17,334 bases of DNA from an uncultured Bacteroidales bacterium (GTDB taxonomy: Bacteria; Bacteroidota; Bacteroidia; Bacteroidales; Muribaculaceae): NCBI GenBank assembly GCA_947177325.1, contig CAMWUH010000016.1, positions 1 to 17,334 on the forward strand. The letters run 5' to 3'. Each line of letters starts with the position of its first letter. Position 1 is the stretch's first letter. The notes under the pieces are model-generated. The model was not told the DNA's origin. It saw only the letters and a list, made by a program, of their open reading frames with translations, and ran no database searches. Made by a program: the position numbers and the translations under genes. Positions 1 to 7,784 of the stretch are shown piece by piece.

Positions 1-327
1 TAGTTGTTTTGTCTTAACGATTTGGTCAACTAACTGCTTGTAGATATTTACGTTGTAAGCTCCACACAGACCATCGTCAGAGCCCCATGCCACCAACATA
101 GCCTTTTTTACTTCAGGCTGCTGAAGCAATGGCGAAGAAAACTTGGCATCGGCTGAGAGCAGATTTGAAATAATGGTCTCCACCTGGCTACGGAACGGCA
201 CAAGCTGGCGCAACTGCCCTTCTGCCTTGTGCATCTTAGCTGAGGAAATCATTTTCATGGCACCGGTTATCTTCTCCGATGAAGCAACCGAGCCAATTCG
301 GCCTTTAAGTTCTCTTAGCGTAGCCAT
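1..327 (-). CDS. atpG: ATP synthase F1 gamma subunit, 5' part only (cut by window edge)
   Basis: The gamma subunit is the central rotor shaft of F1, turning inside the alpha3-beta3 ring and coupling it to the c-ring. The 109 visible codons start at an ATG at 327 with MATLRELKGRIGSVASSEKI, the typical gamma N-terminus (a long helix with the K-I-T-x-A-M-K-M motif right after, here KITGAMKM). Further on the frame reads WGSDDGLCGAYN, matching the family's S-D-x-G-L-C-G-x-[FY]-N signature. The gene runs off the left edge, so the C-terminal helix that contacts the beta subunit catch loops is not visible. It follows atpA by 70 bases and is the last ATP synthase gene in the usual Bacteroidetes order. 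Nothing in the visible part suggests damage. Confidence 0.95.
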   Translation of the reverse strand, partial: MATLRELKGRIGSVASSEKITGAMKMISSAKMHKAEGQLRQLVPFRSQVETIISNLLSADAKFSSPLLQQPEVKKAMLVAWGSDDGLCGAYNVNIYKQLVDQIVKTKQL

Positions 328-397
328 AAATCTTTCAGATAGTTAGCTTATTGAGTTAGTTGTGAAAGAAGTTAATCTAAGTTGCAACTCCTTTATG

Positions 398-1972
398 TTA
401 GTTATTGAAGCCGGCAGCCACTGAAGTAGCTACTTCGGTCAATTTTGAAGTGATGTCGTCAGTGAGTTTACCGGCGGCTATTTCCTTAAGCACTTCGGGG
501 GCTTGCGCGCGAAGCATTTGAAGGAATGACTTTTCAAATTCGGCAACCTTTTCAACGGGCACATTACCGAGCAAGCCGTTAACACCGCAATAAATCACGG
601 CTACTTGCTCTTCAACGGGCCAAGGTTGATATTGCGGTTGAATCAGGAGTCGTTCGTTTTTGCGACCGCGGTCGATTACGCGGGCTGTAACAGGGTCGAT
701 ATCGCCACCGAATTTGGTAAATGATTCAAGTTCGCGGAACTGAGCTTGGTCAATTTTCAATGTGCCAGCAACCTTCTTCATCGACTTGATTTGGGCATTA
801 CCGCCTACACGCGACACTGAGATACCCACATTGATAGCCGGACGGATACCGCGGTTAAACAGCGCTGTTTCCAAGAATATCTGGCCGTCGGTAATTGAAA
901 TTACGTTAGTGGGGATATAGGCCGAAACGTCGCCGGCCTGTGTTTCGATAATAGGGAGAGCTGTTAATGAACCGCCACCTTTCACGATAGGCTTCAACGA
1001 AGCGGGAAGGTCGTTCATCATCGAAGCAACTTCCTGGTTGTCGATAATTTTGGCAGCACGTTCGAGCAAGCGGGAGTGCAAATAGAAGATATCGCCGGGA
1101 TATGCTTCACGACCTGAGGGACGTTTCAAAATCAATGAAATTTCGCGATATGCCACAGCTTGCTTTGACAAGTCGTCATAAACGATAAGAGCATCGCGGC
1201 CTGTATCGCGGATATACTCACCGATTGCCACGCCGGCAAACGGTGCATAATAACGCATTGCAGCTGAATCAGAAGCAGTAGCGGCTACTACTACTGTATA
1301 GTCAAGGGCGCCATGCTGACGAAGCTGTTCAACAATGGCTGCCACCGAAGAGGCTTTTTGACCTATTGCTACATAGATGCAATATACCGGTTTACCTTCT
1401 TCAAAATTTTTGCGTTGATTGATAATGGTGTCAATTGCAATGGCAGTTTTGCCAATCTGACGGTCACCAATGATAAGCTCGCGCTGACCGCGACCGATGG
1501 GTACCATTGCATCAACTGCTTTGATGCCGGTTTGGAGGGGTTGATTTACGGGCTGACGGAAGATAACACCGGGAGCCTTGCGCTCCAAGGGCATAGGGAG
1601 GCGTTGGCCTTCTATGGGGCCTCGGCCATCGATGGGCTCACCGATTACGTTAATAACGCGACCAAACAAGCCGTCGCCAACCTCGATTGAAGCAATTTTT
1701 CCGGTGCGGCGAACTGTCATGTCCTCGGTTACCTTTTCAACATCGTTAAGCAAAATAACACCTACGTTGCTTTCTTCAAGGTTGAGGGCCACACCCTTCA
1801 CACCGTTTTCAAATTCTACGAGCTCGTTGGCGCAAACTTTATCAAGGCCGTAAACGTGTGCAACACCGTCGCCTACGCTGAGCACTTTGCCAACTTCCTC
1901 AAATGTCACTTTTGAATTGACACTCTCGAGTTGTTGCTTCAAAACTTCTGAAATCTCGCTGGGTTTTATCAT
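398..1972 (-). CDS. atpA: ATP synthase F1 alpha subunit
   Basis: The alpha subunit is the non-catalytic nucleotide-binding partner of beta in the F1 hexamer and supplies the arginine finger for the catalytic site. The 524 residues show a beta-barrel N-domain (about 25-95), the P-loop GDRQIGKT at 169-176, the SVSRVGG motif with the arginine finger at R388, and a helical C-domain. Length is close to the usual 505-525. The canonical P-loop of alpha is GDRQTGKT; here residue 173 is Ile instead of Thr, confirmed by the ATT codon. The ATG start at 1972 lies 8 bases after the atpH stop, which implies one transcript and probable translational coupling. The gene is intact. Confidence 0.98.
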   Translation of the reverse strand: MIKPSEISEVLKQQLESVNSKVTFEEVGKVLSVGDGVAHVYGLDKVCANELVEFENGVKGVALNLEESNVGVILLNDVEKVTEDMTVRRTGKIASIEVGDGLFGRVINVIGEPIDGRGPIEGQRLPMPLERKAPGVIFRQPVNQPLQTGIKAVDAMVPIGRGQRELIIGDRQIGKTAIAIDTIINQRKNFEEGKPVYCIYVAIGQKASSVAAIVEQLRQHGALDYTVVVAATASDSAAMRYYAPFAGVAIGEYIRDTGRDALIVYDDLSKQAVAYREISLILKRPSGREAYPGDIFYLHSRLLERAAKIIDNQEVASMMNDLPASLKPIVKGGGSLTALPIIETQAGDVSAYIPTNVISITDGQIFLETALFNRGIRPAINVGISVSRVGGNAQIKSMKKVAGTLKIDQAQFRELESFTKFGGDIDPVTARVIDRGRKNERLLIQPQYQPWPVEEQVAVIYCGVNGLLGNVPVEKVAEFEKSFLQMLRAQAPEVLKEIAAGKLTDDITSKLTEVATSVAAGFNN

Positions 1973-1980
1973 TGGGGTGA

Positions 1981-2526
1981 TTATTTTCTAAGTAATTTCA
2001 AACGCAATTGTTTTAATTCATTTTGTAAAGAGGCGTCGAGACGCTCTGAGTCAATTGTAATCACAAAACCGCCTATAAGGTCAGGATCAACCTTCTCGAT
2101 AAATTCGGCTTTCGCCCCGTCGATATGGTCACTGACCAGTTTGCGAAGGCGGTCCATTTCATCTTTGCCCAAGGGGGCAGCTGTGGTGATTTCAACCAAC
2201 TTTATGTTGTTGGCCTTACGATAAAGCGACAGATAAGCTAAAGCAATTTCGCGCACAGCATCAATCCTGCGATTATTTTCAAGCAACTTGAGAAAGTCGA
2301 CGAAGCATTTGTCGGCAGCTTTCGCCCCTGATGCTGTCATTAGCAATTTGGCTTTGGCAGCATTGTCCAAATATGGATTTGCTATAGCTGTTGACAAGTC
2401 TGCGTTATCGGCAAAAGATTGCGACAGAGTGGTCATCAACTCGTAGCAACGCTCCTGCTGATTATTTTCACCGGCAAACTTCAAAAGTGCCTTGGCATAT
2501 CGTCTGGGTATAAGACCGTCGTTCAT
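1981..2526 (-). CDS. atpH: ATP synthase F1 delta subunit
   Basis: The delta subunit (OSCP in mitochondria) sits on top of F1 and ties it to the peripheral stalk made of b subunits. The 181-residue protein has the family pattern: an N-terminal helical bundle beginning GLIPRRYAKALLKFA, and a C-terminal domain with the conserved G-G-F-V-I-T-I-D segment (DPDLIGGFVITIDSERLDASL, read in two parts at about 148-167) followed by the closing basic helix. Length is normal for the family (about 175-185). It starts 4 bases after the atpF stop and ends 8 bases before atpA, the tightest packing in this operon. Confidence 0.95.
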   Translation of the reverse strand: MNDGLIPRRYAKALLKFAGENNQQERCYELMTTLSQSFADNADLSTAIANPYLDNAAKAKLLMTASGAKAADKCFVDFLKLLENNRRIDAVREIALAYLSLYRKANNIKLVEITTAAPLGKDEMDRLRKLVSDHIDGAKAEFIEKVDPDLIGGFVITIDSERLDASLQNELKQLRLKLLRK

Positions 2527-2530
2527 TGCG

Positions 2531-3028
2531 TTAGTTTTTAGAGGCCATTTCGTCGAGTAATTGATCTACAAGGCGAGCTTGTGCCTTGTCATCAGCCATT
2601 TGATTGCGAACCACTTTCCCGGCAATGTCGAGTGCGAACGCACTAACCTCATCGCGCAGGTTTTGTTCAGCTTCCTTGCGGGCTTGTTCAATTGCAACTT
2701 TGGCCTGGTCCATCTCTTTTTGAGCGGCTTTCTGTGCAGCTTGACGCGCTTCCTCGATAATTTGCGATTTCATGCGGTCAGCTTCTCGCAAAATATCGGC
2801 TTGCTGGCGGCGTGCTTCAGCCATTTGCTGTTCGGCTTCGGCGCGGGCGTTGTCAAGTTGTGTTTTGGCATTTTGAGCGTACTCCACACCTTTATCAATT
2901 AAATCAGCTCGTGCATCAATTTGGTTGATAATAGCCGGCCACCCCTTTTTCCATAATATCAGGAAAAGGATTGCAAAGGCTATAAACATCCAAAAGGTAA
3001 GCCCGAAATCAAGTTTAAAGAGTTCCAT
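2531..3028 (-). CDS. atpF: ATP synthase Fo subunit b (peripheral stalk)
   Basis: Subunit b anchors the stator: a single N-terminal membrane helix followed by a long parallel coiled coil that reaches up to delta. The 165 residues show a hydrophobic segment at about 8-25 (FGLTFWMFIAFAILFLILW region), then a charged, Ala/Glu/Gln/Lys-rich helix from about 38 to 150 with heptad-like spacing. Length agrees with bacterial b subunits (about 156-170). It is separated from the upstream atpE by an unusually long 196-base gap containing a strong hairpin, and from atpH by only 4 bases. Only one b-type gene is present in the cluster, so b is expected to form a homodimer. Confidence 0.96.
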   Translation of the reverse strand: MELFKLDFGLTFWMFIAFAILFLILWKKGWPAIINQIDARADLIDKGVEYAQNAKTQLDNARAEAEQQMAEARRQQADILREADRMKSQIIEEARQAAQKAAQKEMDQAKVAIEQARKEAEQNLRDEVSAFALDIAGKVVRNQMADDKAQARLVDQLLDEMASKN

Positions 3029-3102
3029 AATCTAACTGATGGTGTGAAATTTGTTCTTATTTAAAGAGGAGAGAAAGCGTTGAGATTTGATTGGAAATTA
3101 GA

Positions 3103-3117
3103 GTTGTCACTGACAAC
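3103..3117. repeat. 15-base perfect dyad in the atpE-atpF gap
   Basis: The sequence GTTGTCACTGACAAC is a perfect inverted repeat with one central base, able to fold as a 6-base-pair stem with a 3-base loop. It lies between the large hairpin at 3173-3214 and the start of atpF. No protein binding site is recognised, and a dyad this size can occur by chance. Confidence 0.5.
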
Positions 3118-3172
3118 CCATTCCCTGATAGCAATTTTTAATAATCGCTGTCCACTGAGTTCAATCGCCGGG

Positions 3173-3214
3173 CACAGGGCAGGCCTGGCTTTGCGAGCCA
3201 CAACCTGCTCCGTG
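3173..3214 (-). other. Large two-part RNA hairpin just downstream of atpE
   Basis: In the minus-strand transcript the arms CACGGAGCAGG (3214-3204) and CCTGCCCTGTG (3183-3173) pair over 11 positions with one G-U and one A-C mismatch. Inside them a perfect 5-base-pair stem TGGCT/AGCCA closes a 5-base loop (CGCAA in the RNA, 3195-3191). The structure starts 10 bases past the atpE stop codon and is not followed by a U-run, so it does not look like a simple intrinsic terminator. A plausible role is to protect the 3' end of upstream atpB-E mRNA or limit readthrough, which would raise c-subunit output over b, delta and alpha. That role is inference. Confidence 0.6.
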
Positions 3215-3224
3215 ACTTATGCGA

Positions 3225-3467
3225 TTAAATAAACAATGCGAGCACGCAAACGATAACGGCGAACAGAGCTACACCTTCAACGAGGGCGGCAATCACAATC
3301 ATGTTGCTTCGGATATCGCCGGCTGATTCGGGTTGACGTGCGATTGCTTCCATTGCTGAAGAACCGATTTTACCGATGCCAAGGCCGGCACCAATGGCTG
3401 CAATGCCTGCGCCGAGTGCTGCACCGAGTGCTACAAGGCCGTCTGCCAATAAAATTGATGATAACAT
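3225..3467 (-). CDS. atpE: ATP synthase Fo subunit c (proteolipid rotor ring)
   Basis: Subunit c forms the membrane rotor ring that carries ions across the membrane. The 80 residues make two hydrophobic helices joined by the polar loop ARQPE (R44-Q45-P46), with the ion-carrying glutamate E64 in the second helix (ALVEGVALF). At the positions where sodium-type rings carry Gln and Ser/Thr, this protein has I31 and G65, so a proton ring is expected; this is a motif comparison, not a measurement. Helix 1 has the GxGxGxG-type packing pattern (GAGIAAIGAGLGIG). The gene starts 112 bases after atpB and is followed by the hairpin at 3173-3214. Confidence 0.97.
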   Translation of the reverse strand: MLSSILLADGLVALGAALGAGIAAIGAGLGIGKIGSSAMEAIARQPESAGDIRSNMIVIAALVEGVALFAVIVCVLALFI

Positions 3468-3579
3468 AGAAGTAAAAATTTAATTGGGTTTATTTATAGT
3501 TTATTTATTATCTTGTTTACGATGTTTTAGTCCTTACATTGTTGAAATTGCGTCTTGGAGCTTCAATCAAATTCTGCGT

Positions 3580-4752
3580 TTAATTCGCTGCCTTAACTGC
3601 TTCGGCTACCACCTCTTGGGCTATTTGATGAGCTTCGGCATCGTCAGCCTTTTTCTCTTCATGTTTGTGACCTTCTTCTTGAGCGAGCGAAATGAATATG
3701 GTTGAGAGCATCGTGAACACGTAAGCCTGGATAAAGCTGACCAGCACGTCAATCAAGAGCATAAACAGAGAAAAGAGCACAGAAATTACGCTCGTTCCGG
3801 CGGCAACGCCTGCACCCATTTGAGCAAAAATAAAGATTAGCAAAGTCAACACAATCACAATCATGTGACCGCCCATCATATTGGCAAACAAACGCACTGT
3901 CAACGCTGCAGGCTTGGTGAAGATACCGAATATTTCAATCAGGGGCATAATCGGGAGAGGGAACTTCAGCCACAACGGCACATCGGGCCAAAAAATATCT
4001 TTCCAATAATGCTTCGTGCCAAATAAGTTGGTTACGATAAATGTCATCACCGCGAGAGTCAATGTTATCGCTATGTTACCGGTCAAGTTGGCACCTCCGG
4101 GGAAAACGACCATCAACCCTAACAAGTTGCTGACAAAGATAAAGAAGAACACTGTCAACAGATAGGGAGCGAATTTCTTGGCTTTAGCACCGAGTGTGCT
4201 CTTGATGACACCGTCGTATATAAACACAATCAATGCTTCGATTGCGCCAACTCCTTTGCGAGGGGCTTTCATACCATTGCGCTTGTGGAAACGGCGAACT
4301 GACAGCGCCATTACAAGCACCACAATTACTGAAATCCATATCGCCAACACATTTTTGGTGATTGAAAAATCTTTAACCGGCACCTCTTTGCCATCTACAA
4401 TCTCAACAACTTTGCCTTTTTTCGGGCCGTCTTGAGCTATAGTGAACTGTGTGTTGCTATCAGTATAGACCGGATAAACCGTTTCATGGCCTTCATGCAC
4501 AGGAAGCACTCGCTTAGATGAGAAAACATGCAAGCCGTCGTGACCCCACACGATAATGGGCAAATGAATGGTGCGACCATGACAGAAGGGAACTTCCCAG
4601 CCGTAACGATCACTGAGATGCTCAAAAATCACCTCTTTCAAGTCAAGCTCACCCTCTTTATGCTCCTTAGTCTCGGCAGGCGCCGACGACGCGGCGGCGT
4701 TGAGAGTCAACGTAGCAAAAATCAGGAATATGATTACTTTTAATTGCTTCAT
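3580..4752 (-). CDS. atpB: ATP synthase Fo subunit a, with signal peptide and long N-terminal extension
   Basis: Subunit a provides the two half-channels through which ions enter and leave the c-ring. The essential arginine is visible as R287 in LTVRLFANMMGG. About six membrane segments lie between residues 134 and 355. The protein is 390 residues, much longer than the 240-280 of E. coli-type subunits. The extra length is an N-terminal signal peptide (1 to about 22, MKQLKVIIFLIFATLTLNAA), then about 110 polar residues before the first membrane helix. It also has a His/Glu/Lys-rich C-terminal tail beginning EEGHKHEEKK. Such extended subunits are known from Bacteroidetes. The predicted placement of the extension on the periplasmic face is inference. 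It follows atpC by 49 bases with no atpI-like gene between. Confidence 0.97.
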   Translation of the reverse strand: MKQLKVIIFLIFATLTLNAAASSAPAETKEHKEGELDLKEVIFEHLSDRYGWEVPFCHGRTIHLPIIVWGHDGLHVFSSKRVLPVHEGHETVYPVYTDSNTQFTIAQDGPKKGKVVEIVDGKEVPVKDFSITKNVLAIWISVIVVLVMALSVRRFHKRNGMKAPRKGVGAIEALIVFIYDGVIKSTLGAKAKKFAPYLLTVFFFIFVSNLLGLMVVFPGGANLTGNIAITLTLAVMTFIVTNLFGTKHYWKDIFWPDVPLWLKFPLPIMPLIEIFGIFTKPAALTVRLFANMMGGHMIVIVLTLLIFIFAQMGAGVAAGTSVISVLFSLFMLLIDVLVSFIQAYVFTMLSTIFISLAQEEGHKHEEKKADDAEAHQIAQEVVAEAVKAAN

Positions 4753-4801
4753 CTTTGCTATTATAGAGTGGGTTGGGAAGATATTATCGTTTTAATTGTT
4801 T

Positions 4802-5035
4802 TTAGCTGACGCAAACAGAAATAATGTTTTTATCAACATCAACAATGCCGCCATCTATATGGCGCGATTCCTTATTGCCTTCAAAATCATATACAATATC
4901 GCCGGCAACAAGTGTAGAAATCAGCGAGGCGTGATTGTTGAGCACTGTAAACCTCCCCTTTTGACCGGGCAAGGTCACTGAAGCCACTTCGCCTTGAAAC
5001 AGTATTTCGGTTGCTGATATAATTTTGAGCGTCAT
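4802..5035 (-). CDS. atpC: ATP synthase F1 epsilon subunit, N-terminal domain only
   Basis: Epsilon sits at the foot of the gamma shaft and connects it to the c-ring. The 77 residues cover only the beta-sandwich domain: MTLKIISATEILFQGEV, then the conserved GQKGRFTVLNNHA segment (about 24-36) and the closing strands. The usual bacterial epsilon has 130-140 residues, ending in two helices that can insert into F1 and block ATP hydrolysis. That helical hairpin is absent, and the gene ends cleanly in TAA with no remnant downstream (atpB follows after 49 bases). Short epsilon subunits are common in Bacteroidetes, so this is probably a lineage trait and not damage. Confidence 0.93.
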   Translation of the reverse strand: MTLKIISATEILFQGEVASVTLPGQKGRFTVLNNHASLISTLVAGDIVYDFEGNKESRHIDGGIVDVDKNIISVCVS

Positions 5036-5090
5036 TGCTTTTGATTTTGATTGGGTACTTAAATTGTTTGTTGCTTACTGTCAAGCTGCA

Positions 5091-6593
5091 TTATTTAACC
5101 TCTGCGAGCATTTTCTTACCCTTGGCGATGGCTTCATCAATTGTGCCGACGTTGAGGAACGCTTGCTCGGGATATTCGTCCATTTCGCCTGAGAGAATCA
5201 TCTTGAAGCCACGGATAGTTTCGTTGAGAGGCACCATCACGCCGGGCAGACCGGTAAACTGCTCTGCCACGTGGAATGGCTGCGACAAGAATCGTTGAGC
5301 GCGGCGAGCACGGGCAACCACAAGTTTGTCTTCATCGCTAAGCTCGTCAACACCAAGAATGGCAATGATATCTTGAAGCTCGTTGTATTTCTGGAGGAGT
5401 TGTTTGACTGCCTGAGCTGTGTTGTAGTGCTCTTCACCGATGATGTTCGGGTCAAGGATACGAGAAGTTGATTCCAAGGGGTCAACTGCGGGATAGATAC
5501 CGAGCTCGGCAATTTTACGCGAAAGCACTGTCGTGGCATCCAAGAAGTTGAATGTGGTGGCGGGAGCGGGGTCAGTCAAGTCATCGGCAGGCACATAGAT
5601 AGCTTGAACCGAAGTGATTGAACCGTTTTTGGTTGAAGTGATACGTTCCTGCAATGAACCCATTTCCGAAGCCAAGGTTGGTTGATAACCTACGGCTGAA
5701 GGCATACGTCCCAAAAGGGCTGACACCTCACTACCGGCCTGGGTGAAACGGAAAATGTTGTCAATAAAGAGAAGGATTTCTTTACCACCGCCATCTTGGT
5801 CGCGGAATTGCTCGGCAACAGTCAAGCCTGAAAGTGCCACACGCAAACGTGCGCCCGGCGGTTCGTTCATCTGGCCAAAAACGAGTGTAGCTTGAGAATC
5901 CTTAACCTCGTTCATATCAACATCAGCCAGGTTCCACTCCCCTTTCTCCATGCCGTCACGGAATTTTTGGCCATATTTCATAACGCCGCTCTCAATCATT
6001 TCGCGCAAAAGGTCGTTACCTTCACGTGTACGTTCACCAACGCCGGTAAACACAGAGAAACCGTTGTGACCTTTAGCGATGTTATTGATGAGTTCCATGA
6101 TGAGCACGGTTTTACCTACACCGGCACCACCAAACAAACCGATTTTACCGCCCTTACTGTAAGGTTCCAACAAGTCGATAACCTTGATACCGGTATAGAG
6201 AATCTCAGTGCCGATAGTCAGGTCTTCAAATTTAGGAGCCGGTTGGTGGATTGAGCGAAGATTGTCGCGGTCAAGAGCAGGCAAGTGGTCAATAGCCTCG
6301 CCGATTACGTTAAGCAGTCGGCCTTTTACCTGAGCACCTGTAGGCACTGCGATTGGACGTTCAAGGTTATCGACGCGCATGCCGCGTTGCAAGCCGTCGG
6401 TACTTTCCATTGCGACACAGCGCACTGTGTCTTCGCCAATGTGTTGCTCAACTTCAAGAATAAGCATTGAGCCGTCTTCTTTATCGATTTTCAGTGCGGT
6501 ATAAATCGGGGGGAGGATTACGCCTTCACCTTCGAAAATGACGTCGACTACCGGTCCGATAACCTGGGCTATTTTACCGTATTGATTGCTCAT
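5091..6593 (-). CDS. atpD: ATP synthase F1 beta subunit (catalytic)
   Basis: Beta holds the catalytic sites that make ATP from ADP and phosphate. Visible landmarks are the P-loop GGAGVGKT at 155-162, the catalytic glutamate and adjacent arginine in GERTREGNDL (E187, R188), the segment GSEVSALLGRMPSAVGYQPT, and the DELSDED catch-loop motif in the C-domain that meets gamma. At 500 residues it is longer than the 460-470 of E. coli-type beta; an insertion at about 205-235 (around YGQKFRDGMEKGEWNLADVD) accounts for much of it and is typical of Bacteroidetes beta. The ATG at 6593 lies 48 bases after the nuoH stop, with no recognisable promoter between. atpC follows after 55 bases. Confidence 0.98.
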   Translation of the reverse strand: MSNQYGKIAQVIGPVVDVIFEGEGVILPPIYTALKIDKEDGSMLILEVEQHIGEDTVRCVAMESTDGLQRGMRVDNLERPIAVPTGAQVKGRLLNVIGEAIDHLPALDRDNLRSIHQPAPKFEDLTIGTEILYTGIKVIDLLEPYSKGGKIGLFGGAGVGKTVLIMELINNIAKGHNGFSVFTGVGERTREGNDLLREMIESGVMKYGQKFRDGMEKGEWNLADVDMNEVKDSQATLVFGQMNEPPGARLRVALSGLTVAEQFRDQDGGGKEILLFIDNIFRFTQAGSEVSALLGRMPSAVGYQPTLASEMGSLQERITSTKNGSITSVQAIYVPADDLTDPAPATTFNFLDATTVLSRKIAELGIYPAVDPLESTSRILDPNIIGEEHYNTAQAVKQLLQKYNELQDIIAILGVDELSDEDKLVVARARRAQRFLSQPFHVAEQFTGLPGVMVPLNETIRGFKMILSGEMDEYPEQAFLNVGTIDEAIAKGKKMLAEVK

Positions 6594-6641
6594 GGTAGGG
6601 GTATTATGAGTAAGGGGTTGTTAGTTTCTTAAAAAGGTTGA

Positions 6642-7724
6642 TTAAAAGTGCCAGCCGTTGACAACACAAAGAGTCATGAACACCAAGTTAACCATTGAGA
6701 TGGGAAGCAGATATTTCCATTCCAAAGTCAGAAGCTGGTCGATACGCAAGCGTGGAAATGTCCACTTAAACCAGATAATGATAAAGGTAATGAAAATTGA
6801 TTTGCCAAGGAACCAAACTACTGATGGGATATAATCCATAACATGGTTGAAACCTTCCCAACCATTGATGTGTAAGGGCATCCAACCGCCGAGGAACATC
6901 AGCGAGGCGACACCGCCTACAATAAAGAGGTTAAGGTATTCGGCCAAATAATAGAAACCGAAGTGAATACCTGAATATTCAGTGTGATAACCGGCGGTCA
7001 ACTCACTCTCAGCTTCAGGAAGGTCAAACGGGCCACGGTTAGTTTCAGCTGTGCCGGCAATCAAATAAATGATAAAGGCGATCCAAGCGGGCAAGTGAGC
7101 TGAGAAAATAAACCAAGTATCTCTTTGAGCTTCCACAATTCCGCTGATTGACATTGTGCCGGAGAATACCACCATGGTAATCATCACAAGGCCGATAGAA
7201 AGCTCGTAGCTTACCATCTGCGCGCCTGAACGCATTGCGCCGATAAGGGTGAACTTGTTGTTAGATGACCAACCGGCGAGCAATATACCTAACACACCAA
7301 TCGACGAAACAGCTATCAGGAAGAAAATGCCGATATTAAAGTTGATGATTTGCAAACCGTTACCCCAAGGCAAGCAAGCGAAAGCAAGCACTGAGGCCAC
7401 GATTACCAAATAAGGAGCGAGCGCAAACAGGAATTTATCAGTGTGCTTGAGCGTAATCAACTCCTTTATAAGGATTTTAAACATATCGGCGAAGCTCTGG
7501 AGCAAACCCATAGGACCTACACGGTTAGGGCCGAGACGGCATTGGAAAGCTGCGCAGACTTTACGTTCGAAATAAATATAGAAGAGTGCCAGCAAAGCAT
7601 AGGCTAACAGAAGGCCAACGCCGATTAGCACACACTCTACTGTTGTCACCAACCATGGTGCCATTCCAAGGGTAGAACCGAGGAAATCGTGTATCCAATT
7701 AGTGATAATGGAGAAGTCAAACAT
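6642..7724 (-). CDS. nuoH: NADH-quinone oxidoreductase subunit H (membrane arm)
   Basis: NuoH is the membrane subunit of complex I at the foot of the peripheral arm. It helps form the quinone-access chamber and starts the proton path. The 360-residue protein has about eight hydrophobic helices and two signature loops: ERKVCAAFQCRLGPNRVGP (about 53-71) and FDLPEAESELTAGYHTEYSG, both lining the quinone pocket in known structures. Length fits the family. It follows nuoCD by 60 bases. In complete Bacteroidetes nuo operons nuoI is expected next, but here atpD follows after 48 bases, so the cluster appears to be split or fused at this point. Confidence 0.96.
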   Translation of the reverse strand: MFDFSIITNWIHDFLGSTLGMAPWLVTTVECVLIGVGLLLAYALLALFYIYFERKVCAAFQCRLGPNRVGPMGLLQSFADMFKILIKELITLKHTDKFLFALAPYLVIVASVLAFACLPWGNGLQIINFNIGIFFLIAVSSIGVLGILLAGWSSNNKFTLIGAMRSGAQMVSYELSIGLVMITMVVFSGTMSISGIVEAQRDTWFIFSAHLPAWIAFIIYLIAGTAETNRGPFDLPEAESELTAGYHTEYSGIHFGFYYLAEYLNLFIVGGVASLMFLGGWMPLHINGWEGFNHVMDYIPSVVWFLGKSIFITFIIIWFKWTFPRLRIDQLLTLEWKYLLPISMVNLVFMTLCVVNGWHF

Positions 7725-7784
7725 GATTTATGAAATCTTTGCGGTGATAGTTATTATATACCGTTAAATGAATTTATTATTTGA

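Noticed and set aside
380..389. Palindrome AGTTGCAACT between atpA and atpG
   Set aside because: A 10-base palindrome is short enough to occur by chance and has no matching partner site nearby.
3468..3579. A small gene or promoter in the atpB-atpE gap
   Set aside because: The gap is T-rich on the plus strand; no TAnnTTTG box on the minus strand and no plausible short coding frame were found.
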